The notes under the pieces: model-generated | The model's input: only the letters and a program-made list of their open reading frames with translations | Told to the model about the DNA's origin: nothing | Databases searched by the model: none | Made by a program: the position numbers and the translations under genes | In this document: in pieces, positions 50,482 through 58,860 of the stretch | Layout: the number at the start of each line of letters is the position of its first letter | Position numbering within the stretch: position 1 is the stretch's first letter | Assembly: GCA_021151685.1 (NCBI GenBank) | Contig: JAGKWS010000006.1 | Location: forward strand, 62,001 to 126,000 | Length of the DNA stretch: 64,000 nt | Source of the DNA: Chitinophagaceae bacterium | GTDB taxonomy: Bacteria > Bacteroidota > Bacteroidia > Chitinophagales > Chitinophagaceae | Reading direction: 5' to 3'

Positions 50482-53400
50482 ATGAAAAAAATCTGTCAGT
50501 CATTAGTACTGTTGGCAACGATGGGTTACCATGCGTCTGCTCAGGAAAATCAGACACATACCGTTAGCGGTAAAGTGGTTGATGAGCACGGCAAGGGACT
50601 CAAGGGTATTACCGTTACGGTAAAGGGTGGTACAGAATCAGCAGTGACCGACCTGAACGGCGACTTCATGTTCGAAGCACCCGATGGTGCAAATACGGTT
50701 GTCGTTTCGGGTATTGGTTATGCTACCCAATACATTGAAGACGAGGGCCAGTCGCTGACAATAACACTGATGACGCTCAACAAGCAGTTGGAAGGTAACA
50801 TTACCACTGCACTCTTCAATAGCAAACAAGACAAACGCGAGGTGGGCTATACCGCCAATGCGCTGGGCGTAGAAGACTTCAATCAGGGCGGCAACACCAG
50901 CATCATTTCTGCATTGCAGGGCAAGATTGCCGGTGCCAACATCACCAGCTCTACCAACGGTGCAGGTGGCTCTACCCGTGTGGTACTGCGTGGCGAGAAA
51001 AGCTTCATGAAGAATAACAATGCGCTGATAGTAGTAGACGGAGTAGTTACCAACAACTACGACCGCACCATCAGCCGTCTGAATGCAGCTAACCCCAATT
51101 TCTCTGAACTGAATCAGGTTGATTTTGGCAATAGTGCAAACGACCTGAATCCGGACGATATAGAATCGGTAACAGTACTGCCTGCGGCAGCAGCTACAGC
51201 CCTCTATGGCAACATGGGGGCCAACGGTGCCATTATGTACACCACCAAAAAAGGTCGTCATACATCGCCGGGCAAGAATGGAAAAATGGACATCACCTTC
51301 CGTACCTCTTATACGGCAAGCGATGTAACCAAGGTGCCAACAGTACAAAACCAATACGGACAGGGTAATATATACGATGGTCTTGCCGACGACCGTGGTG
51401 AATACCGTAGCTGGGGTTACGAGCTGGATGGCGGCTTGCGCCCATGGGGCCAAATAATAGATGGTAAGGTAATGGTGAAGCCCTACGAGGCACAGCCAAA
51501 CAACCTGAAGAGCTTTTACAATCGTGGCAACAACGTTACCAACTACCTGTCTATAGCTGGTGGTTCTGAAAAGAGTACCTACATGCTGTCGCTGAACAAC
51601 ACCAACACCAGCGGTGTGGTGCCCAATACGTTCTACAATCGCTATGGTGTACGCTTCAATGGTAGCACACAGTTCAGCCACAATCTGTACTCGTCTATCA
51701 ACATGAACTACATCAACACGTATTCGCGTGCCGAGATAAGTGGTAATGGCCCCGGTTCTGTGGTAAACAACCTGTACCAAACACCGCGCGACATACCTGT
51801 TTGGGAAATGAGTGACCTCGATAACAAGCACTTCTCTATGCAGTATTACGATACTGCCGGTGCCGAGCGTTTTGGTAACTTCAACGGTTCTTACCAAAAC
51901 CCTTACTGGACTGCCAAACACTACGACAATCGCAATAAAACCGATAGGATTGTAGGTGACTTCAAAGTAGGGTACAAACAAAACGACTGGCACATCTTCA
52001 ACCGTTTGGGAGCCGATGTATCTGCCGACCGTTCTACCTACAAATCGCCACAGTACAATACTACTCCGGTAGACCAGTTCTACACATCGGGTGGTTTCTC
52101 TTCGGCAGGTGGTTTCACACAGTATAACTACAACAGTACCCGCCTGTACAACGACTTCATTGTTAACTACAATCATCAGCTCAGCCGCAACTTTGGTATG
52201 AATGCCTTTATGGGGCATAACCTTACCTACCAGCGCGACGAGACACTGGCGGGCATCATAGACCCTACCAATGGTGGTTTGGTATTGCCAAACTATTACA
52301 ACCTGAACAACAATGCAGGCCCCGTAACTGGTTACAACTATACAGTTAATCGCAGGTCGGTAGGTTTGTTTGGTAATGTAGCCTTCAACTATCAGCGCGA
52401 ATTGTATTTGGAGATTGCTGGTCGTAACGACTGGTCTTCTACACTCATACAGCGTCGTCAGTCGTTCTACTACCCATCTATCAGTTCTGGCTGGGTATTC
52501 ACAGAGCGTTTGGATGGTACCAAGTTCAAGAACAACGTAATGAATTACGGAAAGCTACGTGTAGCAGGTGGTGGCGTAGGTAGCGATGGCATTGCTTACA
52601 CCAACAACAATGCAGGCTACACCCGCAACCCTATACGTACTACTTATGGTGCTACCACATCTCCATTCAATGGTTTGGCCAACTACCAGATTATGAATGC
52701 GTTTGGCGACAACAACCTGAGTCCTGAGCGTACACGCGAGTTCGAAACCGGTTTGGATCTCGGCTTCCTCAATGACCGCATTACTGCATCATTCACTTAT
52801 TACCGTTCATACACCTTCAACCTTATTGCTCCGGTACCAGTACCAGCATCATCTGGTTTTGCATACAACTATGCCAACATTGGCGATGTATCGAACAATG
52901 GTGTAGAACTGGCCATGAGAGGTACACCTATCAATACCCGCTGGGGTTTGAAGTGGGAACTGTTCGGTACGTTCACCAAAAACAAAAATACTGTTGAGAA
53001 CATCAACGGCGACGTAGAGAACATAGTATTGGGTGGCTACAACGGTATGCAGATAGTGGCTGCTGAGGGTCGTCCTTTGGGTTCTTTCTACGCATCAGAC
53101 ATTTCTTACTGGCAAGACCCACGCACGGGTAGCTGGCATGCAGTAGTAGACCCTGCAACAGGGTTGCCTGTAGCTACCAGCAAACCAGTGTACAAAGGTT
53201 CTTACCAACCCAAGTTCATGGCATCGTGGGGTACCGACCTTTCTTACAAGGGCATTAAGCTGCATGCATTGTTTGTAACCAAGCAAGGTGGCAAGTTCTA
53301 TAGCCAGAACAAGATGAACATGGATGAGAACGGAACATCGGAAGCAACAACTGTAAACGGCCGTAATCCATACGTTTGGGAAAACTCAGTATATCAGGTA

Positions 53401-53751
53401 GCGGGTACCAACATTTACCTGCCCAATACTACCAAGTTCTCTCCGTACGAATATTATCAGGTACAGCAGGCACAGTATGCTGCTCAGGGTATCCTCAACT
53501 CAAGCTATGTAAGACTGCAGGAGTTGACCATATCTTACCAGATACCACAGCGTTACTATCAACGCTCACCATTCGGCGCGTTGGAAGCTGGTTTCTACGG
53601 CAACAACCTTGCCCTGTGGACAGCTAAGGAAAACAAATACGACGACCCCGAAGCTACCTCTGCAGGTGCTATGGGCAATGGTCAGGGTTTTAACTACACA
53701 GCGCGTCCCGTACTGCGCAACTACGGTGTGTTTGTAAAAGTTAACTTCTAA
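50482..53751 (+). CDS. SusC/RagA-family TonB-linked outer membrane transporter
   Basis: A 1089-residue outer membrane receptor. After the signal peptide (ending near HASAQ) comes a CarboxypepD_reg domain (VSGKVVDEHGKGLKGITVTV ... DGANTVVVSGIGY), a plug domain with ISALQGKIAGANI and TRVVLRGEKSF ... ALIVVDGV, and a long beta-barrel ending in YGVFVKVNF, whose terminal Phe is typical. With the SusD protein 24 bp downstream it forms a nutrient-import pair energised by TonB. No glycoside hydrolase or protease is nearby, so the ligand is unknown. Confidence 0.96.
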   Translation: MKKICQSLVLLATMGYHASAQENQTHTVSGKVVDEHGKGLKGITVTVKGGTESAVTDLNGDFMFEAPDGANTVVVSGIGYATQYIEDEGQSLTITLMTLNKQLEGNITTALFNSKQDKREVGYTANALGVEDFNQGGNTSIISALQGKIAGANITSSTNGAGGSTRVVLRGEKSFMKNNNALIVVDGVVTNNYDRTISRLNAANPNFSELNQVDFGNSANDLNPDDIESVTVLPAAAATALYGNMGANGAIMYTTKKGRHTSPGKNGKMDITFRTSYTASDVTKVPTVQNQYGQGNIYDGLADDRGEYRSWGYELDGGLRPWGQIIDGKVMVKPYEAQPNNLKSFYNRGNNVTNYLSIAGGSEKSTYMLSLNNTNTSGVVPNTFYNRYGVRFNGSTQFSHNLYSSINMNYINTYSRAEISGNGPGSVVNNLYQTPRDIPVWEMSDLDNKHFSMQYYDTAGAERFGNFNGSYQNPYWTAKHYDNRNKTDRIVGDFKVGYKQNDWHIFNRLGADVSADRSTYKSPQYNTTPVDQFYTSGGFSSAGGFTQYNYNSTRLYNDFIVNYNHQLSRNFGMNAFMGHNLTYQRDETLAGIIDPTNGGLVLPNYYNLNNNAGPVTGYNYTVNRRSVGLFGNVAFNYQRELYLEIAGRNDWSSTLIQRRQSFYYPSISSGWVFTERLDGTKFKNNVMNYGKLRVAGGGVGSDGIAYTNNNAGYTRNPIRTTYGATTSPFNGLANYQIMNAFGDNNLSPERTREFETGLDLGFLNDRITASFTYYRSYTFNLIAPVPVPASSGFAYNYANIGDVSNNGVELAMRGTPINTRWGLKWELFGTFTKNKNTVENINGDVENIVLGGYNGMQIVAAEGRPLGSFYASDISYWQDPRTGSWHAVVDPATGLPVATSKPVYKGSYQPKFMASWGTDLSYKGIKLHALFVTKQGGKFYSQNKMNMDENGTSEATTVNGRNPYVWENSVYQVAGTNIYLPNTTKFSPYEYYQVQQAQYAAQGILNSSYVRLQELTISYQIPQRYYQRSPFGALEAGFYGNNLALWTAKENKYDDPEATSAGAMGNGQGFNYTARPVLRNYGVFVKVNF

Positions 53752-53774
53752 CCCTCAAAACAAAACAAACGTAT

Positions 53775-55289
53775 ATGTCAATAAAGAGCAACATAATTGT
53801 TACAGCTATGGCGGGTTTGGCACTGGGGGCATCCTCTTGTGGCAAGTACCTTGACGTAAACAACAACCCCAACGTAGCACAAAATGCTACGGTTAAAACC
53901 CTGCTGCCTTCTGCCGAACTATACCTCGGTGCGGCAATGGGTACCGATTTGCAGATAAACGGTTCTATATGGGCTCAGTACTGGACACAAGGCCCAGATG
54001 GTAAGGAGTATATATCTCTGGACCAGTATGACCCCAAGGCTGAAGCATACAATATGGGTTGGCACAACCTGTATACAGGTGCCAGTAACTTTTATCAGTT
54101 ATACAAAATTGCTGATGAGCAGTTCAAAGGGCAATACAAAGCCATTTCATTGCTGATGCAGGCATATACCTTCCAGACATTGGCCGATGGTTGGGGCGAT
54201 GTGCCTTTTACCGAAGCCCTGAAAGGACAATATGCCGATGGCCATCTGGTGAATCCTAAATATGACTCTCAGCGCGTGGTGTATCGTGGTATTGTTACTC
54301 AGATAGACTCTGCATTGGGTATGATTAATACCAGCGATGCCAATGGCCCCGGTTCAGACGACATCATTTATGGTGGCGATATGAACAAATGGCGCAAGTT
54401 TGGTAACACGCTGAAGCTACGCACGTTGCTGCGTATGGCCGATGTAGACCCCGTATATGCCAAAGAAAATATGGATGCGATGTTTGCAAAAAATCCGCAG
54501 TTCATAGGCGATGGCGAAGATGCGGTAATCCACTACGCATCAGCTACCGGCAACAACAATCCGCTGTATGCCGAGTTGAGCTCAACGGCACTGTCGGGCG
54601 CACAGCAACTGGCTGCCAGCAAAACCATTATAGATACACTGGTTGCCAATAACGACGTTCGCGGTTTCGCATTCTACACCAGCACAGGCGTTAATGGCTT
54701 GGTGGGCATCAACCAGAGCGAATTCGACGTGAAATTGCCTTCTGGTTCTTACTCTATACCGTCATCAGCCGTTGGTGCCGACAAGAGCGATATGGGGTCT
54801 GCCATTGCTCCGGTACATCTGCTTACCAGTTGGGAGAGTCACTTCTTGCAGGCCGAGGCATTTACCCGTGGTTTGGCCACTGGTAACGATGCTCAGGCAT
54901 ACTACGATGGTGTTCGTGCCAGCTTCAACTATTATGGCAACGCCATATTGGCTGCAACGGGTGTTACTGCTTCTGTAGCTTTTACCAACTATATGACAGC
55001 CTCTCCTGCCAACTATTGGGCTGTATTCCCTGCTACCGGTACTGTGGCAGAGCGTGTACGCTACATAGCTACGCAAAAGTGGTTTGCAATGTGTGGCAAT
55101 CAGGGTTTTGAAGCTTGGACAGAGTGGAGACGCACAGGTTACCCTGACTTCCTTGTGTCGCCCAAGAACAGCCGCATAGGTACCAAAATGCCTTTGCGCT
55201 TCCTGTATCCGGCATCAGAGCGTTCTACCAACTCTTTGTACCCCGGCGAGCAACCAGTAACTAAAAACGTATGGTGGGACGTACTTTAA
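53775..55289 (+). CDS. SusD/RagB-family lipoprotein
   Basis: A 504-residue surface lipoprotein that caps the SusC barrel and binds the ligand. The lipobox is GASSC (C22), and CGKYLDVNNNPN is the usual post-Cys start of the SusD-like_2 group. TPR-like helices include TFQTLADGWGDVPFTEAL and NKWRKFGNTLKLRTLLRMAD; the C-terminal part has EAWTEWRRTGYPDFL. It is cotranscribed with SusC and the next lipoprotein. Confidence 0.95.
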   Translation: MSIKSNIIVTAMAGLALGASSCGKYLDVNNNPNVAQNATVKTLLPSAELYLGAAMGTDLQINGSIWAQYWTQGPDGKEYISLDQYDPKAEAYNMGWHNLYTGASNFYQLYKIADEQFKGQYKAISLLMQAYTFQTLADGWGDVPFTEALKGQYADGHLVNPKYDSQRVVYRGIVTQIDSALGMINTSDANGPGSDDIIYGGDMNKWRKFGNTLKLRTLLRMADVDPVYAKENMDAMFAKNPQFIGDGEDAVIHYASATGNNNPLYAELSSTALSGAQQLAASKTIIDTLVANNDVRGFAFYTSTGVNGLVGINQSEFDVKLPSGSYSIPSSAVGADKSDMGSAIAPVHLLTSWESHFLQAEAFTRGLATGNDAQAYYDGVRASFNYYGNAILAATGVTASVAFTNYMTASPANYWAVFPATGTVAERVRYIATQKWFAMCGNQGFEAWTEWRRTGYPDFLVSPKNSRIGTKMPLRFLYPASERSTNSLYPGEQPVTKNVWWDVL

Positions 55290-55315
55290 TACAACTATCT
55301 AAAAAACAATCCAGA

Positions 55316-55966
55316 ATGAAGAAAATATTTGTCTTATCGGTGGTTGCTGCGCTGGCGGTTGCAAGTTGTAAAAAGCACGAAAATACCGTGTCTGAGTTGC
55401 GCAACTATTCCACACCTACCATCATACTGCAAGATGGCATGTACTACAGCATTCCTGTAGGTGGAATACTGCCCACTATCAAGGCTACTGCATACGATTC
55501 TTTTTATCACGAGGATGCCACTGTTGTTTTCGACCAAAGCAAAATGGACGTAACCATCCCCGGTATATATTCGGTATACGCTACCGCAAAAAACAAGTAT
55601 GGTATGGCTAATACCGACACCCTGTTTGTTGCCGTTACCGACATTACCAATGTAGATATTGCCGGCCGTTATGTACAAGTAGCTACCAGCGATACAATGA
55701 CACTCACACGCCTGGCAAACGGTTTCTACCACACCAGCGATGCTGTAGGTGTTGGCCTGTCTGATACGGCCAATGTGCTGCCTGCCATGTTTGTACAAAC
55801 ATCGGCTACATCTTTGGTAATGCCGATGCAATACAGCAAAAAGTTTGGTAGTTTCTCTGCCACCAATGGGGTAGTGAACCTGTCTTCTTCAGATACTACC
55901 TACTCTTACAATCTGCAGAATGCCAGCTTCCCCGCTACAACACGCACCTTCCGCAGGTTGAACTAA
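55316..55966 (+). CDS. Surface lipoprotein of the SusCD operon (SusE-like position)
   Basis: A 216-residue lipoprotein with signal and lipobox AALAVASC (C18). Residues ~30-110 look like an Ig/DUF5011-type domain (VTIPGIYSVYATAKNKYGMANTDT); the rest is a beta-rich domain (DIAGRYVQVATSDTMTLTRL). It follows susD by 26 bp and the operon ends at a strong terminator. A role in ligand capture is inferred from position. I use the ATG at 55316, which gives the signal peptide. Confidence 0.82.
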   Translation: MKKIFVLSVVAALAVASCKKHENTVSELRNYSTPTIILQDGMYYSIPVGGILPTIKATAYDSFYHEDATVVFDQSKMDVTIPGIYSVYATAKNKYGMANTDTLFVAVTDITNVDIAGRYVQVATSDTMTLTRLANGFYHTSDAVGVGLSDTANVLPAMFVQTSATSLVMPMQYSKKFGSFSATNGVVNLSSSDTTYSYNLQNASFPATTRTFRRLN

Positions 55967-55985
55967 TAGTATCAAAACAGTATTA

Positions 55986-56030
55986 TAAAGCAAAGGGCCA
56001 CCAAACAATGTTTGGTGGCCCTTTGCTTTA
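55986..56030. terminator. Bidirectional terminator between the SusCD operon and thyA
   Basis: A perfect 21-bp stem from TAAAGCAAAGGGCC onward with an AAT loop between convergent genes. It closely resembles in form the terminator at 36004. Confidence 0.9.
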
Positions 56031-56044
56031 TGGGTAACCATATA

Positions 56045-56839
56045 TTACACCGCTACCGGTGCCTTAATAGCCGGATGGCTCTGATAGCCCTCCAGCGTAA
56101 AATCTTCGTATCGGAAAGAAAACAGGTCTTTCACATCGGGGTTTATCTTCATGGTGGGCAGCGGGTAGGGTTCACGGCTCAGTTGCAGTTTGGCCTGTTC
56201 TATATGGTTGTTGTACAGATGCACATCGCCAAATGTATGGATAAACTCGCCCAATTGCAGGTCGCACACCTGTGCTATCATCATCGTCAGCAGTGCATAA
56301 GAGGCAATGTTGAAAGGCACCCCCAAAAACACATCGGCACTGCGCTGGTATAGTTGGCAAGAGAGTTTGCCATTGGCCACATAAAACTGAAACAGTGCAT
56401 GGCACGGGCTCAGGTGCATCTGCGGCAGGTCGGCAACATTCCATGCATTCACAATTATGCGGCGGCTATCGGGGTTGGTCTTCAATTGGTGCAGTATGTC
56501 CTTTATCTGGTCGTAGGTTTTGCCGTCTGCGCCCGTCCAGCTACGCCATTGGTGGCCATATACAGGGCCCAGATTGCCTTGCTCGTTGGCCCACTCATCC
56601 CATATGCTTACCCCATGTTCTTTCAGCCACGCAATGTTGGTATCGCCCTTCAGAAACCACAACAACTCGTAGATAATCGATTTCAGATGCACTTTTTTGG
56701 TAGTAAGCAGCGGAAAACCCTTGCTGAGGTCGAAACGCATTTGGTAGCCAAAACAACTGATGGTACCAGTACCCGTGCGGTCGCTTTTGGTTACGCCATT
56801 GGCCAAAATATGATTCAGTAAATCGTGATATACCTGCAT
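56045..56839 (-). CDS. thyA: Thymidylate synthase
   Basis: A 264-residue ThyA, the same length as the E. coli enzyme. It methylates dUMP with methylene-tetrahydrofolate. Catalytic C146 lies in LSPCHALFQFYV; R21 in SDRTGTGT, the folate/dUMP residues in RRIIVNAWN and the C-terminal HPAIKAPVAV are present. The ATG at 56839 is chosen on family length over the longer frame. No folA is adjacent in the window. Confidence 0.98.
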   Translation of the reverse strand: MQVYHDLLNHILANGVTKSDRTGTGTISCFGYQMRFDLSKGFPLLTTKKVHLKSIIYELLWFLKGDTNIAWLKEHGVSIWDEWANEQGNLGPVYGHQWRSWTGADGKTYDQIKDILHQLKTNPDSRRIIVNAWNVADLPQMHLSPCHALFQFYVANGKLSCQLYQRSADVFLGVPFNIASYALLTMMIAQVCDLQLGEFIHTFGDVHLYNNHIEQAKLQLSREPYPLPTMKINPDVKDLFSFRYEDFTLEGYQSHPAIKAPVAV

Positions 56840-56872
56840 GCTGTTTGTTTGCCAGAGGGTTGCCCGGCAGGG

Positions 56873-56880
56873 CAAAATTA
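56873..56880 (-). promoter_or_regulatory. Promoter -7 element for thyA
   Basis: Minus strand TAATTTTG matches TAnnTTTG, 33 bases before the thyA ATG. Confidence 0.5.
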
Positions 56881-56965
56881 TGTAAATACGTTTATCAATG
56901 CTTATAGGGCTATCGGGCGTAACATACCGCCCCATTCTTTGTTACGTAGTAAGGCACTAAAGTGA

Positions 56966-56973
56966 TAATTTTG
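56966..56973 (+). promoter_or_regulatory. Promoter -7 element, leaderless start of the TPR-rpe operon
   Basis: TAATTTTG matches TAnnTTTG and ends four bases before the ATG at 56978. Confidence 0.6.
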
Positions 56974-56977
56974 CACC

Positions 56978-58027
56978 ATGAACATCCGTTGGATACACTA
57001 CATACCCTTATTGGCTATGCTGGTACTGTTTGCCTGCAAAGATGGCAAACAAGATGCTGCTGTAGTTGATGACCCCATACTCACCAGCAGCCCGGCACTG
57101 AAAGCAGTAACAGACGAGATATTGAAGGCACCCAAAGACGCAGCCTTGTACTACGAGCGTGGCCGCCAGTTGCACAAGCTACGCTACGACTCGCTGGCAT
57201 TGAAAGACTTTAAGATGGCGGTGACCTTGGATAGCTCGAAATCGCACTACTATAGCGCCGTGGGCGATCTGTTGTTCGAGAACAAGGATATCAATGGCTC
57301 GCTTGATTGGATACAGGCCGCCATTAAAAAGAACCCGAACGATAAGAAAGCGCACCTGAAAATTGCCAAACTTTTCCTGTATACACAAGACTATGCGCGT
57401 GGATTTGAAGAAATAAACATAGTACTGCGCAAGAATGTATACGACCCCGAAGCCTACTTCCTGAAGGCAATGTTGTACAAAGACATGAAGGATACCGCCA
57501 AGGCCATCAGTAATTTGCAGACTGCTATACAAGTGGCCCCCGACTTTCGCGAGGCGGTAGTGCAATTGGGTACGTTGCTCTCCTCCAGGAATGATTCGTT
57601 GGGTGTGCGCTATCTCGAGAACGCCTACAAAATGGACTCAAATGATGTCTTTCCTGTGTATGCACGTGGCATGTACTATCAGGAACGTAAAGAATACGAA
57701 AAAGCAAAGGCAGAGTATCGCAGGGCCATCATTGCAGACAGGCATTATACCGAGGCGTATTTTGCTATAGGGTATATATTTTTACAGCAAGACTCCATTC
57801 AAAAAGCATGGCGTCATTTCGACCTTGCCATCAAGGCCGACCCAAGCAACACTACGGCTTACTACAATCGTGGCCTGTGTGCCGAGATGATGGATAGCCT
57901 GCAACTGGCCGTTGCCGACTATATGACCGCAGCCCGTATGGATACATCGTACCCCGCACCACGCAAAGCACTGTCTCGCCTGCGTGCCAATGGTGGCAAT
58001 GGTAACAACAAAAAGACTTCAAACTAA
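56978..58027 (+). CDS. TPR-repeat lipoprotein
   Basis: A 349-residue envelope lipoprotein with lipobox LVLFAC (C20). From ~50 to 330 there are about seven to eight tetratricopeptide repeats, for example ALYYERGRQLHKLRYDSLAL, DPEAYFLKAMLYKDMKDTAK and TAYYNRGLCAEMMDSLQLA. TPR lipoproteins scaffold envelope complexes; the partner is unknown. Rpe starts 5 bases after the stop, so the two share a transcript, probably without functional link. The C-terminus is Asn/Gly/Lys rich. Confidence 0.92.
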   Translation: MNIRWIHYIPLLAMLVLFACKDGKQDAAVVDDPILTSSPALKAVTDEILKAPKDAALYYERGRQLHKLRYDSLALKDFKMAVTLDSSKSHYYSAVGDLLFENKDINGSLDWIQAAIKKNPNDKKAHLKIAKLFLYTQDYARGFEEINIVLRKNVYDPEAYFLKAMLYKDMKDTAKAISNLQTAIQVAPDFREAVVQLGTLLSSRNDSLGVRYLENAYKMDSNDVFPVYARGMYYQERKEYEKAKAEYRRAIIADRHYTEAYFAIGYIFLQQDSIQKAWRHFDLAIKADPSNTTAYYNRGLCAEMMDSLQLAVADYMTAARMDTSYPAPRKALSRLRANGGNGNNKKTSN

Positions 58028-58032
58028 AGTAT

Positions 58033-58689
58033 ATGGCTATTATAGCACCCTCTATGCTCTCTGCTGATTTTCTGAAGCTGGGAGCAGAAATAGAAATGAT
58101 TAATAACAGCGAGGCCGATTGGTTTCATCTGGATGTAATGGATGGCAAATTTGTCCCCAACATCAGTTACGGAATGCCCATCATAGCACAGATGAAGAAG
58201 GTAGCCACCAAAACGTTTGATGTACACCTGATGATAGAGCAGCCCGAAAGGTATCTGGAGGACTTCAAAAAAGCCGGTGCCGACTACCTGACCGTACACT
58301 ACGAAACAGGCTACCATCTGCATCGTACGCTTACCAGCATACGGGCACTGGGCATGAAGGCTGGTTTGTCCATCAATCCGCACACACCGGTAGACATGGT
58401 GGCCGACATCATACACGAGATAGACCTGTTGCTGGTTATGAGCATCAATCCCGGCTTTGGTGGGCAGAAGTTTCTGCCACTTACTTACAACAAAATTCGC
58501 CGGGCAAAAGAGATAATTACCGCAGCCGGTGCCAATACGCTGATAGAAATAGATGGCGGTGTAACGCTGGAGAATGCCGGCGACATACTGGCTGCCGGTG
58601 CCGATGTGCTGGTGGCGGGTAATACCGTGTTTGCCGCTGCCGACCCTACAGCAATGATAGCCCGACTGAAACGTGCAGGGCAACAATAG
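58033..58689 (+). CDS. rpe: Ribulose-phosphate 3-epimerase
   Basis: A 218-residue TIM-barrel enzyme interconverting ribulose-5-phosphate and xylulose-5-phosphate in the pentose phosphate pathway. PSMLSADFLKLGAEI, the metal-binding FHLDVMDGKFVPNI, MSINPGFGGQKF and the C-terminal phosphate loop GADVLVAGNTVF are all intact. Standard length. Second gene of the TPR-rpe operon. Confidence 0.98.
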   Translation: MAIIAPSMLSADFLKLGAEIEMINNSEADWFHLDVMDGKFVPNISYGMPIIAQMKKVATKTFDVHLMIEQPERYLEDFKKAGADYLTVHYETGYHLHRTLTSIRALGMKAGLSINPHTPVDMVADIIHEIDLLLVMSINPGFGGQKFLPLTYNKIRRAKEIITAAGANTLIEIDGGVTLENAGDILAAGADVLVAGNTVFAAADPTAMIARLKRAGQQ

Positions 58690-58726
58690 AACAAAAACGG
58701 CCGGATATTCTACGGCATTATTATTG

Positions 58727-58761
58727 CAGCCAACTTCGCAATGGTTTTGTGAGGTTGGCTG
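58727..58761 (+). terminator. Probable terminator of the TPR-rpe operon
   Basis: CAGCCAAC pairs with GTTGGCTG around a 19-base loop, followed by TGTTGTTTT, 38 bases after the rpe stop. Confidence 0.6.
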
Positions 58762-58860
58762 TGTTGTTTTGCTGCATTATATGGCCAAAATATTGCCTGA
58801 TGAATACAGGAAAGGCAGAATGATGAAATAATCTTATTTTCATTGCGTTTAAGGATAAGT

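Noticed and set aside
50638..52218. 526-codon open frame antisense to the SusC gene
   Set aside because: Shadow frame caused by codon bias; no motif, no promoter element, and the sense gene is unambiguous.
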